23,750 nucleotides of DNA from an uncultured Oscillospiraceae bacterium. Lineage in GTDB: Bacteria > Bacillota > Clostridia > Oscillospirales > Acutalibacteraceae. Positions 1-6,926 of the stretch are shown in pieces. Location of the stretch: the NCBI GenBank assembly GCA_900544375.1, contig UQUZ01000040.1, forward strand, positions 1 through 23,750, in the 5' to 3' direction. The notes beneath the pieces were generated by a model. It saw only the letters and a program-made list of their open reading frames with translations, ran no database searches and was not told where the DNA came from. The first letter of the stretch is position 1. Each line of letters begins with the position of its first letter. The position numbers and the translations under genes are program-made.

Positions 1-86
1 TCGGGTCGGTCGGCTTCGTCGGCTCCTCGCTCGGGTCAGTCGGCTTTGTCGGCTCTACAGTTGGCTCCGAGGGATCTGTCGGCCGG
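1..86. repeat. 30-base tandem repeat encoding the PT-rich linker
   Basis: Bases 1-30 and 31-60 are two close copies of a 30-base unit, both beginning TCGGGTC and differing at a few positions. Bases 61-86 are a degenerate third copy. On the minus strand one unit encodes ten residues of the PTKPTDPSEE type. The array continues off the left edge, so the copy number is unknown. Such arrays commonly vary in length between strains. Confidence 0.8.
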
Positions 87-631
87 TTAGGATCCCACCA
101 ATCAGGCGAGCAGTTCTCCTTGAGCCAGTTCCAATAATAGGTGGCAAGTTTCTTCTGCATTGTTCCCAACAGCAGCCCATCCTGCCCTCTATGGATCGAA
201 GCGTCACACCAGTTGACAAACATCTTGATGCAATCCACTGTCTGAGTGATCGGACCGGGATTATCCGCATAAACCCAGTAAATCTGATCGAGCATCACTT
301 TTACTTCTTCATCCGTCATCTGACTGATATTGCCAATAATAATCCCATTTTCAAACGCATTTACAATCACTTCAGCAAGATGATCGCTCTTCGTGCCCGT
401 TACGATTCGCCCAACGGTATCGGCCACAAAATTGGCAAATGCTTGCGTGCTGCCGAAATACTTCTCCACCAGCCCTTTGAGATCCTGCGCATTCGGCACG
501 GACAGTGCAACCGGCTGATCCCCTACCGGTTCCGAGGATTCGGTATCGGCCGCAAAAGCAGCAACGCCAATGACAGACAATACCATGCACAGAGCCAAAA
601 TAAGGCTCAACAGCTTTTTACCCGATTTCAT
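1..631 (-). CDS. Secreted protein with Pro-Thr repeat tail (partial)
   Basis: The frame is open from an ATG at 631 to the left edge, about 210 codons, so the C-terminus is missing. It begins with a signal peptide (MKSGKKLLSLILALCMVLS, then an alanine-rich cleavage region ending AAFAA). A globular region of roughly residues 30-170 follows, with acidic and aromatic residues and two cysteines (in VDCIK and VNWCD). The visible end is a proline/threonine/aspartate repeat (PTDPSEPT, EPTKPTDPSE) typical of wall-spanning linkers. I recognise no family in the globular part. An AGAGAGG ribosome site lies about 12 bases upstream. The protein is most likely exported and cell-surface attached or released. 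The missing end could hold a sorting signal or a binding domain. Exported nature is well supported; function is unknown. Confidence 0.85.
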   Translation of the reverse strand, partial: MKSGKKLLSLILALCMVLSVIGVAAFAADTESSEPVGDQPVALSVPNAQDLKGLVEKYFGSTQAFANFVADTVGRIVTGTKSDHLAEVIVNAFENGIIIGNISQMTDEEVKVMLDQIYWVYADNPGPITQTVDCIKMFVNWCDASIHRGQDGLLLGTMQKKLATYYWNWLKENCSPDWWDPNRPTDPSEPTVEPTKPTDPSEEPTKPTDP

Positions 632-659
632 CTGTTATTCATCCTCTCTCTTTAAAATC

Positions 660-680
660 AATCCAAAAATTACTTGGATT
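660..680 (-). other. Hairpin at the predicted 5' end of the transcript
   Basis: AATCCAA (660-666) and TTGGATT (674-680) pair perfectly around a 7-base loop. The hairpin begins about six bases after the -10 box of the minus-strand promoter at 687-715. It would therefore sit at the very start of the mRNA for the PT-repeat protein, either as a stabilising 5' stem or as an operator. Confidence 0.5.
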
Positions 681-686
681 AATTTT

Positions 687-715
687 ATCCTAGCACCGTC
701 TTCCTTTACTGTCAA
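687..715 (-). promoter_or_regulatory. Sigma-A promoter of the PT-repeat protein gene
   Basis: Read on the minus strand, TTGACA (715-710) and TAGGAT (692-687) are separated by 17 bases. A TGC before the -10 box makes an extended -10. It lies about 55 bases upstream of the ATG at 631. Confidence 0.75.
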
Positions 716-742
716 CAGAATGATAATTCTACTTTTTGCAGG

Positions 743-1495
743 CTACTGGTTAAAAATCATGCAATCCGGCAACGCAGTTTGTAGCTGTTTTACTTCATCC
801 TCCGTAAACCCGAAGCCTAGTGTGAGAGACACCAAGCTCTTCATCTGCATCAGTACTTTTAAATTTTCCTCCCCCTTAATCTCATTGCCTGCCAGGGAGA
901 GGTGCGTAACGTTTTGCAGCCCGGCCAGCGGCGTGATATCCGTAATTTGATTATAGGAAAGCCGCAGGCTAGCAAGGCCCGTCAGCCCGGCCAACGGCGA
1001 AAGATCGCTAATTTTGCTATGAGAGAGCTCCGCAACCGTCAGATTTTTCATGCCAGCTAATGCCCCGATCTCTTCCACCGGATTATTGGAAAGATTGATA
1101 CTCTCCACCGATGTGAGCTTTGCCAAGGGCTTCAAATCCGATATCCGGTTGCCCGCAAGATTTAAGATTTTAAGCTGCGGGAGGGTTTCCAGCACAGAGA
1201 TATCTTCAATTTTATTTTGGGATACATCCAAATTCACAATCTGCTCCATTCCCTTCAGGGCGGAAAGATCGGTCAACGCGTTATTACACAGGCTTACCTT
1301 CGTCGCTTTTTGAAACCCACGGATCGGAGACAAATCCTGAATCTCGCTCAGGCACAGCGCCAGATTCTCTGAATCTCGCGGCAGTGTTTTATTGCCAATT
1401 TGAATATCGCCCTGCCCGCTGCATCCGGCAATGCCAAGCAGCACTAGCGCCGCTAACAAAAAAGCGCCGCTTCGTTTGATCAATCGTAGATTCAT
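743..1495 (-). CDS. Leucine-rich-repeat lipoprotein
   Basis: The start at 1495 is chosen because GGAGGAAAGG lies just upstream; the longer frame from 1516 begins ahead of that site. The 250-residue product opens with a lipoprotein signal peptide ending in IAGC, so Cys25 would be lipidated. After it come about seven to eight 22-residue leucine-rich repeats of the SDS22/internalin type, with units such as LSPLAGLTGLASLRLSYNQ. They fill nearly all of the mature protein and end in a short cap. The repeats form a curved binding surface; the ligand cannot be told. It ends about 110 bases before the PT-repeat protein gene on the same strand, but that gene has its own promoter. Membrane-anchored LRR lipoprotein is secure; its role is unknown. 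Confidence 0.9.
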   Translation of the reverse strand: MNLRLIKRSGAFLLAALVLLGIAGCSGQGDIQIGNKTLPRDSENLALCLSEIQDLSPIRGFQKATKVSLCNNALTDLSALKGMEQIVNLDVSQNKIEDISVLETLPQLKILNLAGNRISDLKPLAKLTSVESINLSNNPVEEIGALAGMKNLTVAELSHSKISDLSPLAGLTGLASLRLSYNQITDITPLAGLQNVTHLSLAGNEIKGEENLKVLMQMKSLVSLTLGFGFTEDEVKQLQTALPDCMIFNQ

Positions 1496-1549
1496 TTGCC
1501 TTTCCTCCATCAACATAACATCCAGGCCGGCGTGCGCCGCCTATTATCT

Positions 1550-1577
1550 ATCTTATCAGATTCCCGTAAAAATACAA
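1550..1577 (-). promoter_or_regulatory. Possible promoter of the LRR lipoprotein gene
   Basis: On the minus strand TTGTAT (1577-1572) and TAAGAT (1555-1550) are 16 bases apart, about 55 bases upstream of the start. Both boxes are imperfect, so this is tentative. Confidence 0.35.
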
Positions 1578-1625
1578 TCACTTCACCCTGCCGGATCAGG
1601 AAAAAAGCCGCTCAGTTTCTGGAAA

Positions 1626-1654
1626 TTGACGTTGCGGGCTAGAAATGCTATACT
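1626..1654 (+). promoter_or_regulatory. Sigma-A promoter of the tyrosine phosphatase gene
   Basis: TTGACG (1626-1631) and TATACT (1649-1654) are 17 bases apart. TGC precedes the -10 box, giving an extended -10. The predicted transcript starts near 1661, about 60 bases before the ATG. Confidence 0.75.
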
Positions 1655-1673
1655 AACGTCATGATCGCTCAAC

Positions 1674-1706
1674 CCGGCGGCAACTACAATCCGCCGGCAA
1701 ATTTTT
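1674..1706 (+). promoter_or_regulatory. Leader hairpin followed by T-run, abutting the ribosome site
   Basis: CCGGCGG (1674-1680) pairs perfectly with CCGCCGG (1691-1697). After three bases comes a run of five T, and then directly AGGAGG. The layout looks like a short terminator or attenuator in front of the phosphatase gene. It might equally be just a stable leader stem. No regulator can be inferred. Confidence 0.4.
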
Positions 1707-1719
1707 AGGAGGATGAGCT

Positions 1720-2457
1720 ATGAGTCATAATTCCGGCAATGCACGCCGCATACTGCTTGACGGCGTTTTCAACTGCCGCGATTTAGGGGGATACCCATGC
1801 GCAGGCGGCAAAACAACACAGTTTGGCCGATTCATCCGCTGTGGGATTCCGTTTGGCCCAATGGGGCCGGACCGCGCGCGGCTGGCCGAAATTCCGGTGA
1901 AAACCGTAATCGACCTACGCGGAAACGGAGAGTCAAAGGTTGCACCCTCCGCTTATGCGAAAGAGCCTGATATTGTTTATCACCACTATACCCTATTAGA
2001 AATTAATCCTGCCTATGTGGAAAAAGTTGAGAGCCAACCCCTGTGGGAAAGCTATGTTTGCAGCCTGACAGAGCATAAAGAAAATATGGCGCAGGTATTC
2101 CATGCGATTGCCGCCGCGCCGGAAGGAGCCGTCCTGTTCCACTGCGCGCTCGGGAAGGACCGCACCGGGATCGTTGCGGCGATGCTCCTCTCTCTGGCGG
2201 AGGTAGACCGCCTGGATATCATTGCGGATTACCAAATTTCCAACACATATCTTCAGCCCATGTTCCGGACGATGGTCGAGGATGGCAACGATATTTTTGA
2301 TGAGGAAAAGAATCCGCATCTCAAATCGGATCCGGAAACAATGGAAAAATTCTGCACCTATTTGGACGAGACGTGCGGAGGTACGCGTGCTTATTTGGAA
2401 TCCATTGGCGTCACCAGTGAAGAGATTGACGCAATTATAAGAAAGCTTACAGATTAA
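1720..2457 (+). CDS. Tyrosine-protein phosphatase (Y_phosphatase3 type)
   Basis: This 245-residue protein carries the cysteine phosphatase P-loop HCALGKDRTG at residues 141-150, with Cys142 the expected nucleophile and Arg148 binding phosphate. Near the N-terminus NCRDLGG (18-24) and IDLRGNGE (64-71) are typical of the bacterial tyrosine/lipid phosphatase family that includes Mycobacterium PtpB and Listeria LipA. There is no signal peptide, so it is predicted to be cytoplasmic, although some relatives are secreted. AGGAGG lies nine to ten bases before the ATG. The gene has its own promoter and stands alone between the LRR gene and tRNA-Thr. Substrate may be phosphotyrosine, phosphoserine or phosphoinositide; the sequence does not decide. 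Confidence 0.9.
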   Translation: MSHNSGNARRILLDGVFNCRDLGGYPCAGGKTTQFGRFIRCGIPFGPMGPDRARLAEIPVKTVIDLRGNGESKVAPSAYAKEPDIVYHHYTLLEINPAYVEKVESQPLWESYVCSLTEHKENMAQVFHAIAAAPEGAVLFHCALGKDRTGIVAAMLLSLAEVDRLDIIADYQISNTYLQPMFRTMVEDGNDIFDEEKNPHLKSDPETMEKFCTYLDETCGGTRAYLESIGVTSEEIDAIIRKLTD

Positions 2458-2480
2458 CCCCTCTCACAGTCTGCATAGCC

Positions 2481-2516
2481 TGCATTCCCGGCAAAATACT
2501 CGTTGCCGGGGATGCA
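2481..2516 (+). terminator. Stable hairpin after the phosphatase gene
   Basis: TGCATTCCCGGCAA (2481-2494) pairs with TTGCCGGGGATGCA (2503-2516) over 14 positions with one mismatch or wobble, around an 8-base loop. It lies 24 bases after the phosphatase stop. No T-run follows directly, so it may be a weak terminator or an mRNA 3'-end protector. Confidence 0.5.
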
Positions 2517-2581
2517 GAAATGAATGAGCAGATTTTTGCTGCCATTCCAAAGAATTTTTTGAATGTTTTTGCAAAAAAGAC

Positions 2582-2610
2582 TTGCAAAAGCAGAGGGTTC
2601 TGATTATAAT
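2582..2610 (+). promoter_or_regulatory. Promoter of tRNA-Thr
   Basis: TTGCAA (2582-2587) and a perfect TATAAT (2605-2610) are 17 bases apart. The box lies about 58 bases before the tRNA 5' end, consistent with a short leader removed by RNase P. Confidence 0.8.
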
Positions 2611-2668
2611 ATAAAAGCTGTTATTTACAAAGTGTTTTTCACTGGTAGGCAGTAAACCATAAATATTT

Positions 2669-2744
2669 GCTACTGTGGCTCAGTTGGTAGAGCAGCTGAT
2701 TCGTAATCAGCAGGTCGGCGGTTCGAGTCCGCCCAGTAGCTCCA
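2669..2744 (+). tRNA. tRNA-Thr (anticodon CGU)
   Basis: All arms fold. The acceptor stem is GCTACTG with CAGTAGC. The D arm is GCTC/GAGC. The anticodon stem GCTGA/TCAGC carries the loop TTCGTAA. The T arm is GGCGG/CCGCC with loop TTCGAGT. The anticodon CGT reads ACG threonine codons. The 3' CCA is encoded (2742-2744). Confidence 0.97.
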
Positions 2745-2747
2745 AAG

Positions 2748-2781
2748 AAAACCGCGTAGCTGCGTGCTTCGCGGTTTTTTT
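2748..2781 (+). terminator. Intrinsic terminator of tRNA-Thr
   Basis: AAACCGCG (2748-2755) and CGCGGTTT (2770-2777) form a stem whose 3' side runs into seven T. It lies four bases after the tRNA CCA end. Confidence 0.85.
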
Positions 2782-2983
2782 ATTTTGGATGAGCTGATAA
2801 ATGGCGCAATATCTGAAGCCAATTCGCCCCCATCCACTCGCTACAACGAGGAGGAACCAAGAGCCTAGGGAATTTTTCCGGGCGCTGTCGATGAAATCCC
2901 ATTCCAATGCAGATCTAGCTCTTGCCGCCATAAAGAAAATACAGCTTTGAGAGCAATGCAAAGAGGAGTGTAGGTATCAAAAT
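2782..2983. other. Non-coding stretch behind the tRNA gene
   Basis: About 200 bases lie between the tRNA terminator and the next promoter. Short open frames exist on both strands, but none has a ribosome site or a recognisable product. The stretch could be a decayed insert at the tRNA 3' side. I see no repeat of the tRNA end that would mark an attachment site. Confidence 0.4.
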
Positions 2984-2993
2984 CAAAATTTTG

Positions 2994-3022
2994 TTGACTT
3001 ATTTCTGCATATTTTGTAATAT
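2994..3022 (+). promoter_or_regulatory. Promoter of the DUF4760-like gene
   Basis: TTGACT (2994-2999) and TAATAT (3017-3022) are 17 bases apart. A perfect 10-base palindrome, CAAAATTTTG (2984-2993), abuts the -35 box and could be an operator. The predicted start of transcription is near 3029. Confidence 0.75.
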
Positions 3023-3058
3023 ATTTACACATCATATGCTTTTGCGAGGTTGTTCGAT

Positions 3059-3625
3059 GTGGAAGACATAAATTTCGTCTCAGCAATTATCAATATTTGT
3101 GCAAATATTTCAACCCTTATCGGAGTCGTGATTGCTGCCCTAAGTCTTATTTCCGTTAGAAAATCGTTTCATAAAGAGCAACAAAGGCAATCCAAAGAAT
3201 CTACCATTAATTTTTTTCACGGTTTCAAGCGTGATTTTGCAGAAACAGAAAAGAAAATTCACATACGGTATCACATGAATCCGATAGACATGAATGAGAT
3301 CCGCAAAGACGATACATTCTGGATTGAAATCAAAAATTATTTAAGTCAATTAGAACAGTTGAGTGTAGGAATCAGAATCGGCATTTACGATTTTGATACT
3401 GCCGACCATCTCAGCGGAGGTTTTTTTGTAAACACTTACGTTCAATTAAAGCCCTTTATCAATGAGATTCGGACATTCCGGAATGATTCGAGTTTATATA
3501 TTGATTATCAAAACTTTGCCGAACAATTAATGACCCTCCACCCCTGTGCTATCGTGGAGCAAGAGGAGCAAACAAACTTCGTCAATATTCCAGATGACGA
3601 CACTGTTGTGTTCGTCAAACAGTAA
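3059..3625 (+). CDS. Membrane-anchored hypothetical protein, DUF4760-like
   Basis: The start is taken as GTG at 3059, because GAGG at 3046-3049 sits nine bases before it. A TTG at 3050 would be nearly on top of that site. The 188-residue product has one N-terminal membrane segment (about residues 6-32, rich in Ile, Ala and Val). A charged helical region with HKEQQRQSKES follows, then a soluble domain with WIEIKNYLSQLEQLSVGIRIG and YDFDTADHLSGG. This layout resembles DUF4760 proteins, which have unknown function. The tail is acidic. The gene is clearly more AT-rich than its neighbours and follows a tRNA gene, which suggests acquisition. It has its own promoter. Real gene: confident. Family: moderate. 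Function: unknown. Confidence 0.8.
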   Translation: MEDINFVSAIINICANISTLIGVVIAALSLISVRKSFHKEQQRQSKESTINFFHGFKRDFAETEKKIHIRYHMNPIDMNEIRKDDTFWIEIKNYLSQLEQLSVGIRIGIYDFDTADHLSGGFFVNTYVQLKPFINEIRTFRNDSSLYIDYQNFAEQLMTLHPCAIVEQEEQTNFVNIPDDDTVVFVKQ

Positions 3626-3640
3626 GTTATTCGATAGGAA

Positions 3641-4234
3641 TTATTTTGTGCAGGCCAAGATATAATACCCTTTCTTTTTATAAAGCGTATCACAGTGATG
3701 AAAAATCTCCGTTAGCTTTTTAACCGTGCTTTCAGCCCCGTGCTTTTTTTGGATTACCACATAGAATCGGCCGCCTGCATTAAGGTGCGCATAAGCGCCC
3801 TCATACATGGCATACATCACCGCCTTCCCCGCATGGATTGGCGGGTTCAGCGCTATCGTATCAAAACTCTGGCTGATATTTTGGAAACAATCGGATTGGA
3901 TGATCTGCGCCTTCACCTGGTTGGCCTCGCAATTCTGCTGGGCACAGCGAAGCGCCCGCCCGTTTGAATCCGCCATCGTGACCTCCAGGCCATACACCTT
4001 GCCCATCACAATCCCAATCACGCCATAGCCGCACCCCAAATCCAAAAAACGCCCGGTTCGCTTTGGCATCGTGTGCAGCAAGAGGGAGGAGGCCTCATCC
4101 ACATGGCCTGGCGAAAACATCCCCGCGTCGCTGGTAAACATAAATTTTTCCGCGCCAAAATAATAAGGAAACGTTTGAATATCCGGTGGCAGCGAATCAT
4201 TCTCTATAAAATAATGGCTCAATTGATTCCCCAT
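3641..4234 (-). CDS. Class I SAM-dependent methyltransferase, RsmC/YbxB-like
   Basis: The start at 4234 has AAGGGG ten bases upstream. A longer frame to 4297 lacks a good site. The 197-residue protein matches the length of Bacillus YbxB. It has the SAM-binding motif I DLGCGYG at residues 65-71, an acidic residue after strand 2 (MADSN), and the catalytic motif NPPIHAGK at 130-137, which is typical of the MTS family of guanine N2 methyltransferases. The best guess is methylation of a guanosine in 16S rRNA (RsmC-type), in the cytoplasm. In Bacillus the homologue lies beside ribosomal protein and RNA polymerase genes; here it stands alone, convergent with the DUF4760-like gene 15 bases away. Confidence 0.88.
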   Translation of the reverse strand: MGNQLSHYFIENDSLPPDIQTFPYYFGAEKFMFTSDAGMFSPGHVDEASSLLLHTMPKRTGRFLDLGCGYGVIGIVMGKVYGLEVTMADSNGRALRCAQQNCEANQVKAQIIQSDCFQNISQSFDTIALNPPIHAGKAVMYAMYEGAYAHLNAGGRFYVVIQKKHGAESTVKKLTEIFHHCDTLYKKKGYYILACTK

Positions 4235-4314
4235 ATATAAATGAACCCCTTCCATAAATGCAGCAAAGCAATGCTCTCTCAGCCGATCGGCAAACAAAAA
4301 GCCCGGCTACTGCT

Positions 4315-4343
4315 ATTATAGGCCGGATTCATACGCCAATCAA
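4315..4343 (-). promoter_or_regulatory. Promoter of the RsmC-like gene
   Basis: On the minus strand TTGATT (4343-4338) and a perfect TATAAT (4320-4315) are 17 bases apart. It would give a leader of about 75 bases that contains the small palindrome GCCGATCGGC. Confidence 0.7.
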
Positions 4344-4383
4344 GCCCGAAGCGGATTCCCGCCGGGCGCTGTATTCCATCCGT

Positions 4384-4414
4384 TGCCGGATGATATTTAT
4401 TGGTCCATCCGGCA
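4384..4414 (+). promoter_or_regulatory. Inverted repeat upstream of the aldolase gene
   Basis: TGCCGGATG (4384-4392) and CATCCGGCA (4406-4414) are perfect inverted copies around 13 bases. They lie about 100 bases upstream of rhaD. It may be an operator or a leader hairpin. I could not place a convincing promoter for the gene. Confidence 0.4.
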
Positions 4415-4513
4415 GGCCGGGCAAACTGCTGGGAAAACGCATGCTCCGGCATCCAACGCAATGTTATGGAACAGACTTTTCATATGGAACCAGGAAGGAT
4501 AGGTGAACGGACG

Positions 4514-5329
4514 ATGAAAGATATCCTAACCGCCCCTTTTTTGACTGAGATGCGGAAAACCGCTGCCAACATGTATCGCCTCGGCTGGGATGAACGCAAC
4601 GGCGGCAACATCAGCTATCTCCTTGAGGAATCAGAGGTTGCGCAATACCTGGATCTTGCGCGAGTAATCCGCACCATCCCCCTGGGCTTTGACGCATCGC
4701 CGCTGGCAGGCCGCATCCTGATCGTAACCGGAACGGGGAAGTATTTTAAAAACGTCGAAGCCGACCCGGAGCAAAACCTTGGCATTTTGCGCATTTCGCC
4801 GGACGGCATGGCGGCTGAACTTTTGTGGGGCTACCGGGATGGCGGAAGCTTCACCTCCGAATTGCCCGCGCATCTGATGAGTCATATGGCAAGATTGCGC
4901 GTGGAGCCTCAAAACCGCGTGGTAATGCATTCGCACCCCACCCATACGCTCGCCATGAATTATGTGCATGAACTGGACGAGCGCAAGCTGACGCATACCC
5001 TTTGGGAGATGTGCACGGAATGCATCGTCGTCTTCCCGGATGGGGTAGGCGTGCTCCCCTGGATGCTCTGCGGCACCAACGAAATCGGCAGGGCCACGGC
5101 GGAAAAAATGAAAGAATTCCGCCTTGTGATCTGGGGAATGCACGGCATCTACGCCGCAGGCAAAACGATGGATGAAACTTTCGGCCTGATTGAAACGGTT
5201 GAAAAGGCAGCGCAGATTTTTATGCTCACCGCGCACCTGCCGCGGATCAACACCATTCAGGATGCGGAGCTGGCACGGTTGGCGGAAGCCTTCGGCGTAG
5301 ACTACCGCAGGGATTTCCTGAACCTGTGA
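4514..5329 (+). CDS. rhaD: Rhamnulose-1-phosphate aldolase
   Basis: The 271-residue product matches Escherichia coli RhaD (274 residues). This zinc class II aldolase splits L-rhamnulose-1-phosphate into dihydroxyacetone phosphate and L-lactaldehyde. The N-terminal signature GWDERNGGN is at 24-32. Expected zinc and catalytic residues are Glu116 (in FTSELPAH), His139 and His141 (in VVMHSHPTH), and His210 (in IWGMHGIY). They match E. coli Glu117, His141, His143 and His212 closely. The ATG at 4514 has AGGTG eight bases upstream; the frame is open further but has no family sequence there. No other rhamnose gene (rhaA, rhaB, transporter) is in the window, so this gene is separated from its usual operon. 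Related substrates such as fuculose phosphate are less likely. Confidence 0.92.
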   Translation: MKDILTAPFLTEMRKTAANMYRLGWDERNGGNISYLLEESEVAQYLDLARVIRTIPLGFDASPLAGRILIVTGTGKYFKNVEADPEQNLGILRISPDGMAAELLWGYRDGGSFTSELPAHLMSHMARLRVEPQNRVVMHSHPTHTLAMNYVHELDERKLTHTLWEMCTECIVVFPDGVGVLPWMLCGTNEIGRATAEKMKEFRLVIWGMHGIYAAGKTMDETFGLIETVEKAAQIFMLTAHLPRINTIQDAELARLAEAFGVDYRRDFLNL

Positions 5330-5392
5330 TCCGCCGCTCCGCTCAGCTGAAGCAGCAGACGAATGCAGACCAAGAAAAATAAAAACAAAAAA

Positions 5393-5413
5393 CGCCGGCC
5401 AAACAAGCCGGCG
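5393..5413 (-). terminator. Second terminator hairpin of the M28 gene
   Basis: CGCCGGC and GCCGGCG (5393-5399 and 5407-5413) form a perfect 7-base stem. On the minus strand it is followed by six T and a further T-rich run, so it terminates transcription coming from the M28 peptidase gene. It has no T-run in the rhaD direction. Confidence 0.8.
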
Positions 5414-5433
5414 GATAGATTCAGAGGCAAAAC

Positions 5434-5463
5434 AAGCCGCTGCGGAGCGTTCCGCAGCGGCTT
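5434..5463 (-). terminator. First terminator hairpin of the M28 gene
   Basis: A perfect 13-base stem (5434-5446 with 5451-5463) with a 4-base loop starts six bases after the M28 stop codon. TTGTTTT follows on the minus strand. It may also protect the convergent rhaD transcript from the other side. Confidence 0.75.
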
Positions 5464-5468
5464 AAAAC

Positions 5469-6716
5469 TCAATAGCTCTCTTTCAAGCCCTCTTTATCAA
5501 AAAGATAAGTGGTCTCCAAAGCCAGATTGAGGCCGGCTTCGATCATTTTGGGATCCAAATTATCCGCTGTATCCAGCCGAGTGTGGTAATAGCGCGCGGG
5601 GGTCGGATCCATTGCTGCAAAGGTCGCGCCGGGGATACCGGCCTGGGAAATAGCCGCCGCATCGGAGGAGCCGAAGAAAACGCTCTTAAAGGGCAGGTCA
5701 AGCCCCGCATATTCACCGGCCTTCTTCATCAGGTTGCAAACGCGAATATCATTTTTGACCGTGCCTGTCATATCGCGGCTGTAGATCGCCATATCGTCAT
5801 AGTCGCGCATGGTGTCATAGCCGATGAAAATCGTTTCGGTTTCGAGGCATTCGTCGTGATGCTTCTTCGCATATGCCTTCGCACCGCGCAGGCCCGCTTC
5901 CTCAGAACCGGTCAACACTGCACGAACCTCTGTGTTTTCAAAACGGATGTCGTTATCCGAAAGATATTTCATAACGGCCATCGCGTTGACACAGCCGGTG
6001 AGGTTGTCGTTCGCGCCGGGCACAACAAGCTTCCAATGGGTAAAGAAGAGAATGGAAATATAGGACGGGATCCAGACGAGCTGGACATAGCCCATAACTT
6101 TCCAAAACCCTCCCTCAAACGCTGTCATGGCGTGCCCGGTTGCAAGCGCAGCGATTTCACACACGAGCGTAACAACAAGGCCCACAATCGCAATCGCGAT
6201 CACAGCCACCAGCAGATGGCCGCCGCCAAGGTAAGTATAGCGCCACTCATAGGCGGAATCGCAATGCCCATTGAAGATGATGCGGCGCTTGACCTCGCCC
6301 TCCGGCTTGCGTATCGCAATCACGTTTGCCGACGTCCTCTTGGGAAAAAACGGATCGAGGAACTCCTTATACATTAGGAATTCCGCAATCATGCAGACCG
6401 CACCAACCAGAGTCAAGATCAGGGAAACCAACGCAAAACCCAAATTATAGAGGATTACGCTGGCAATCATGCAGAGGCCGACGATGATGACCCAGCCCAT
6501 AAATGCTTTGGGATGCAAATCAAATTCCTCGAGCTCCACGCTGTCCGTATACTTGCGCAGCTCGTCGGCCATATGCTCCTGCGCCTTGCGCTCCGCGGGG
6601 CTACCGGACTCACGGCCGCCGATCTCCTTGCAAACATACTTAATTTCCTTCACGCAGTAGTTGACGCATTCCTTAACCTTCGCCTTGTAATTCTGAATGC
6701 CTTCTGATGCTTTCAT
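5469..6716 (-). CDS. Membrane-anchored M28-family metallopeptidase
   Basis: The 415-residue protein has the M28 di-zinc ligand set. His151 and Asp153 (GHCDSAYEW), the bridging Asp237 (GANDNLTG), Glu272 and Glu273 (GSEEAGLRG), Asp301 (GYDTM) and His378 (YYHTRLD) all fit. There is no signal peptide. Two hydrophobic segments (about 71-90 and 94-112) precede the catalytic region. Two more (about 166-190 and 208-226) are inserted between the first and second metal ligands. Positive charge around 126-145 suggests that the catalytic halves face the cytoplasm. It probably removes N-terminal residues from peptides as an aminopeptidase. Substrate is unknown. The gene is monocistronic with two hairpin terminators. 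An AGAGGGAG site lies about 13 bases before the ATG, rather far. Confidence 0.9.
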   Translation of the reverse strand: MKASEGIQNYKAKVKECVNYCVKEIKYVCKEIGGRESGSPAERKAQEHMADELRKYTDSVELEEFDLHPKAFMGWVIIVGLCMIASVILYNLGFALVSLILTLVGAVCMIAEFLMYKEFLDPFFPKRTSANVIAIRKPEGEVKRRIIFNGHCDSAYEWRYTYLGGGHLLVAVIAIAIVGLVVTLVCEIAALATGHAMTAFEGGFWKVMGYVQLVWIPSYISILFFTHWKLVVPGANDNLTGCVNAMAVMKYLSDNDIRFENTEVRAVLTGSEEAGLRGAKAYAKKHHDECLETETIFIGYDTMRDYDDMAIYSRDMTGTVKNDIRVCNLMKKAGEYAGLDLPFKSVFFGSSDAAAISQAGIPGATFAAMDPTPARYYHTRLDTADNLDPKMIEAGLNLALETTYLFDKEGLKESY

Positions 6717-6926
6717 GCTTTGGATTCAACTCCCTCTCTTTACAGAAATATGCTTATAGTTTATCACATATCGTCAAAAAAGTCGAGCGTTTTGCATCCA
6801 AAAATCATTTTACTTGCATCCATTCTGAAATTGCAGAATAAAAAGTCTATAAATCCGGTCTAAAATGATATAATCTTGCATTTTGTTATAAAAAAAATTC
6901 ATTTTAGATCTTGGGCAGAGCCCTAT

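Noticed and set aside
2707..2961. 84-codon minus-strand frame ending in LGGLEPPTC
   Set aside because: Its C-terminal part is the antisense of the tRNA-Thr gene and its terminator; this ending is typical of spurious genes called over tRNAs.
4631..5236. 201-codon minus-strand frame
   Set aside because: Antisense shadow of rhaD, rich in His and Arg, with no recognisable product.
5583..6377. 264-codon plus-strand frame
   Set aside because: It lies wholly antisense to the M28 gene, has no ribosome site and no family features; the M28 frame has every metal ligand.
6869..6874. Perfect TATAAT on the plus strand
   Set aside because: No -35 at a suitable distance and no plus-strand gene downstream.
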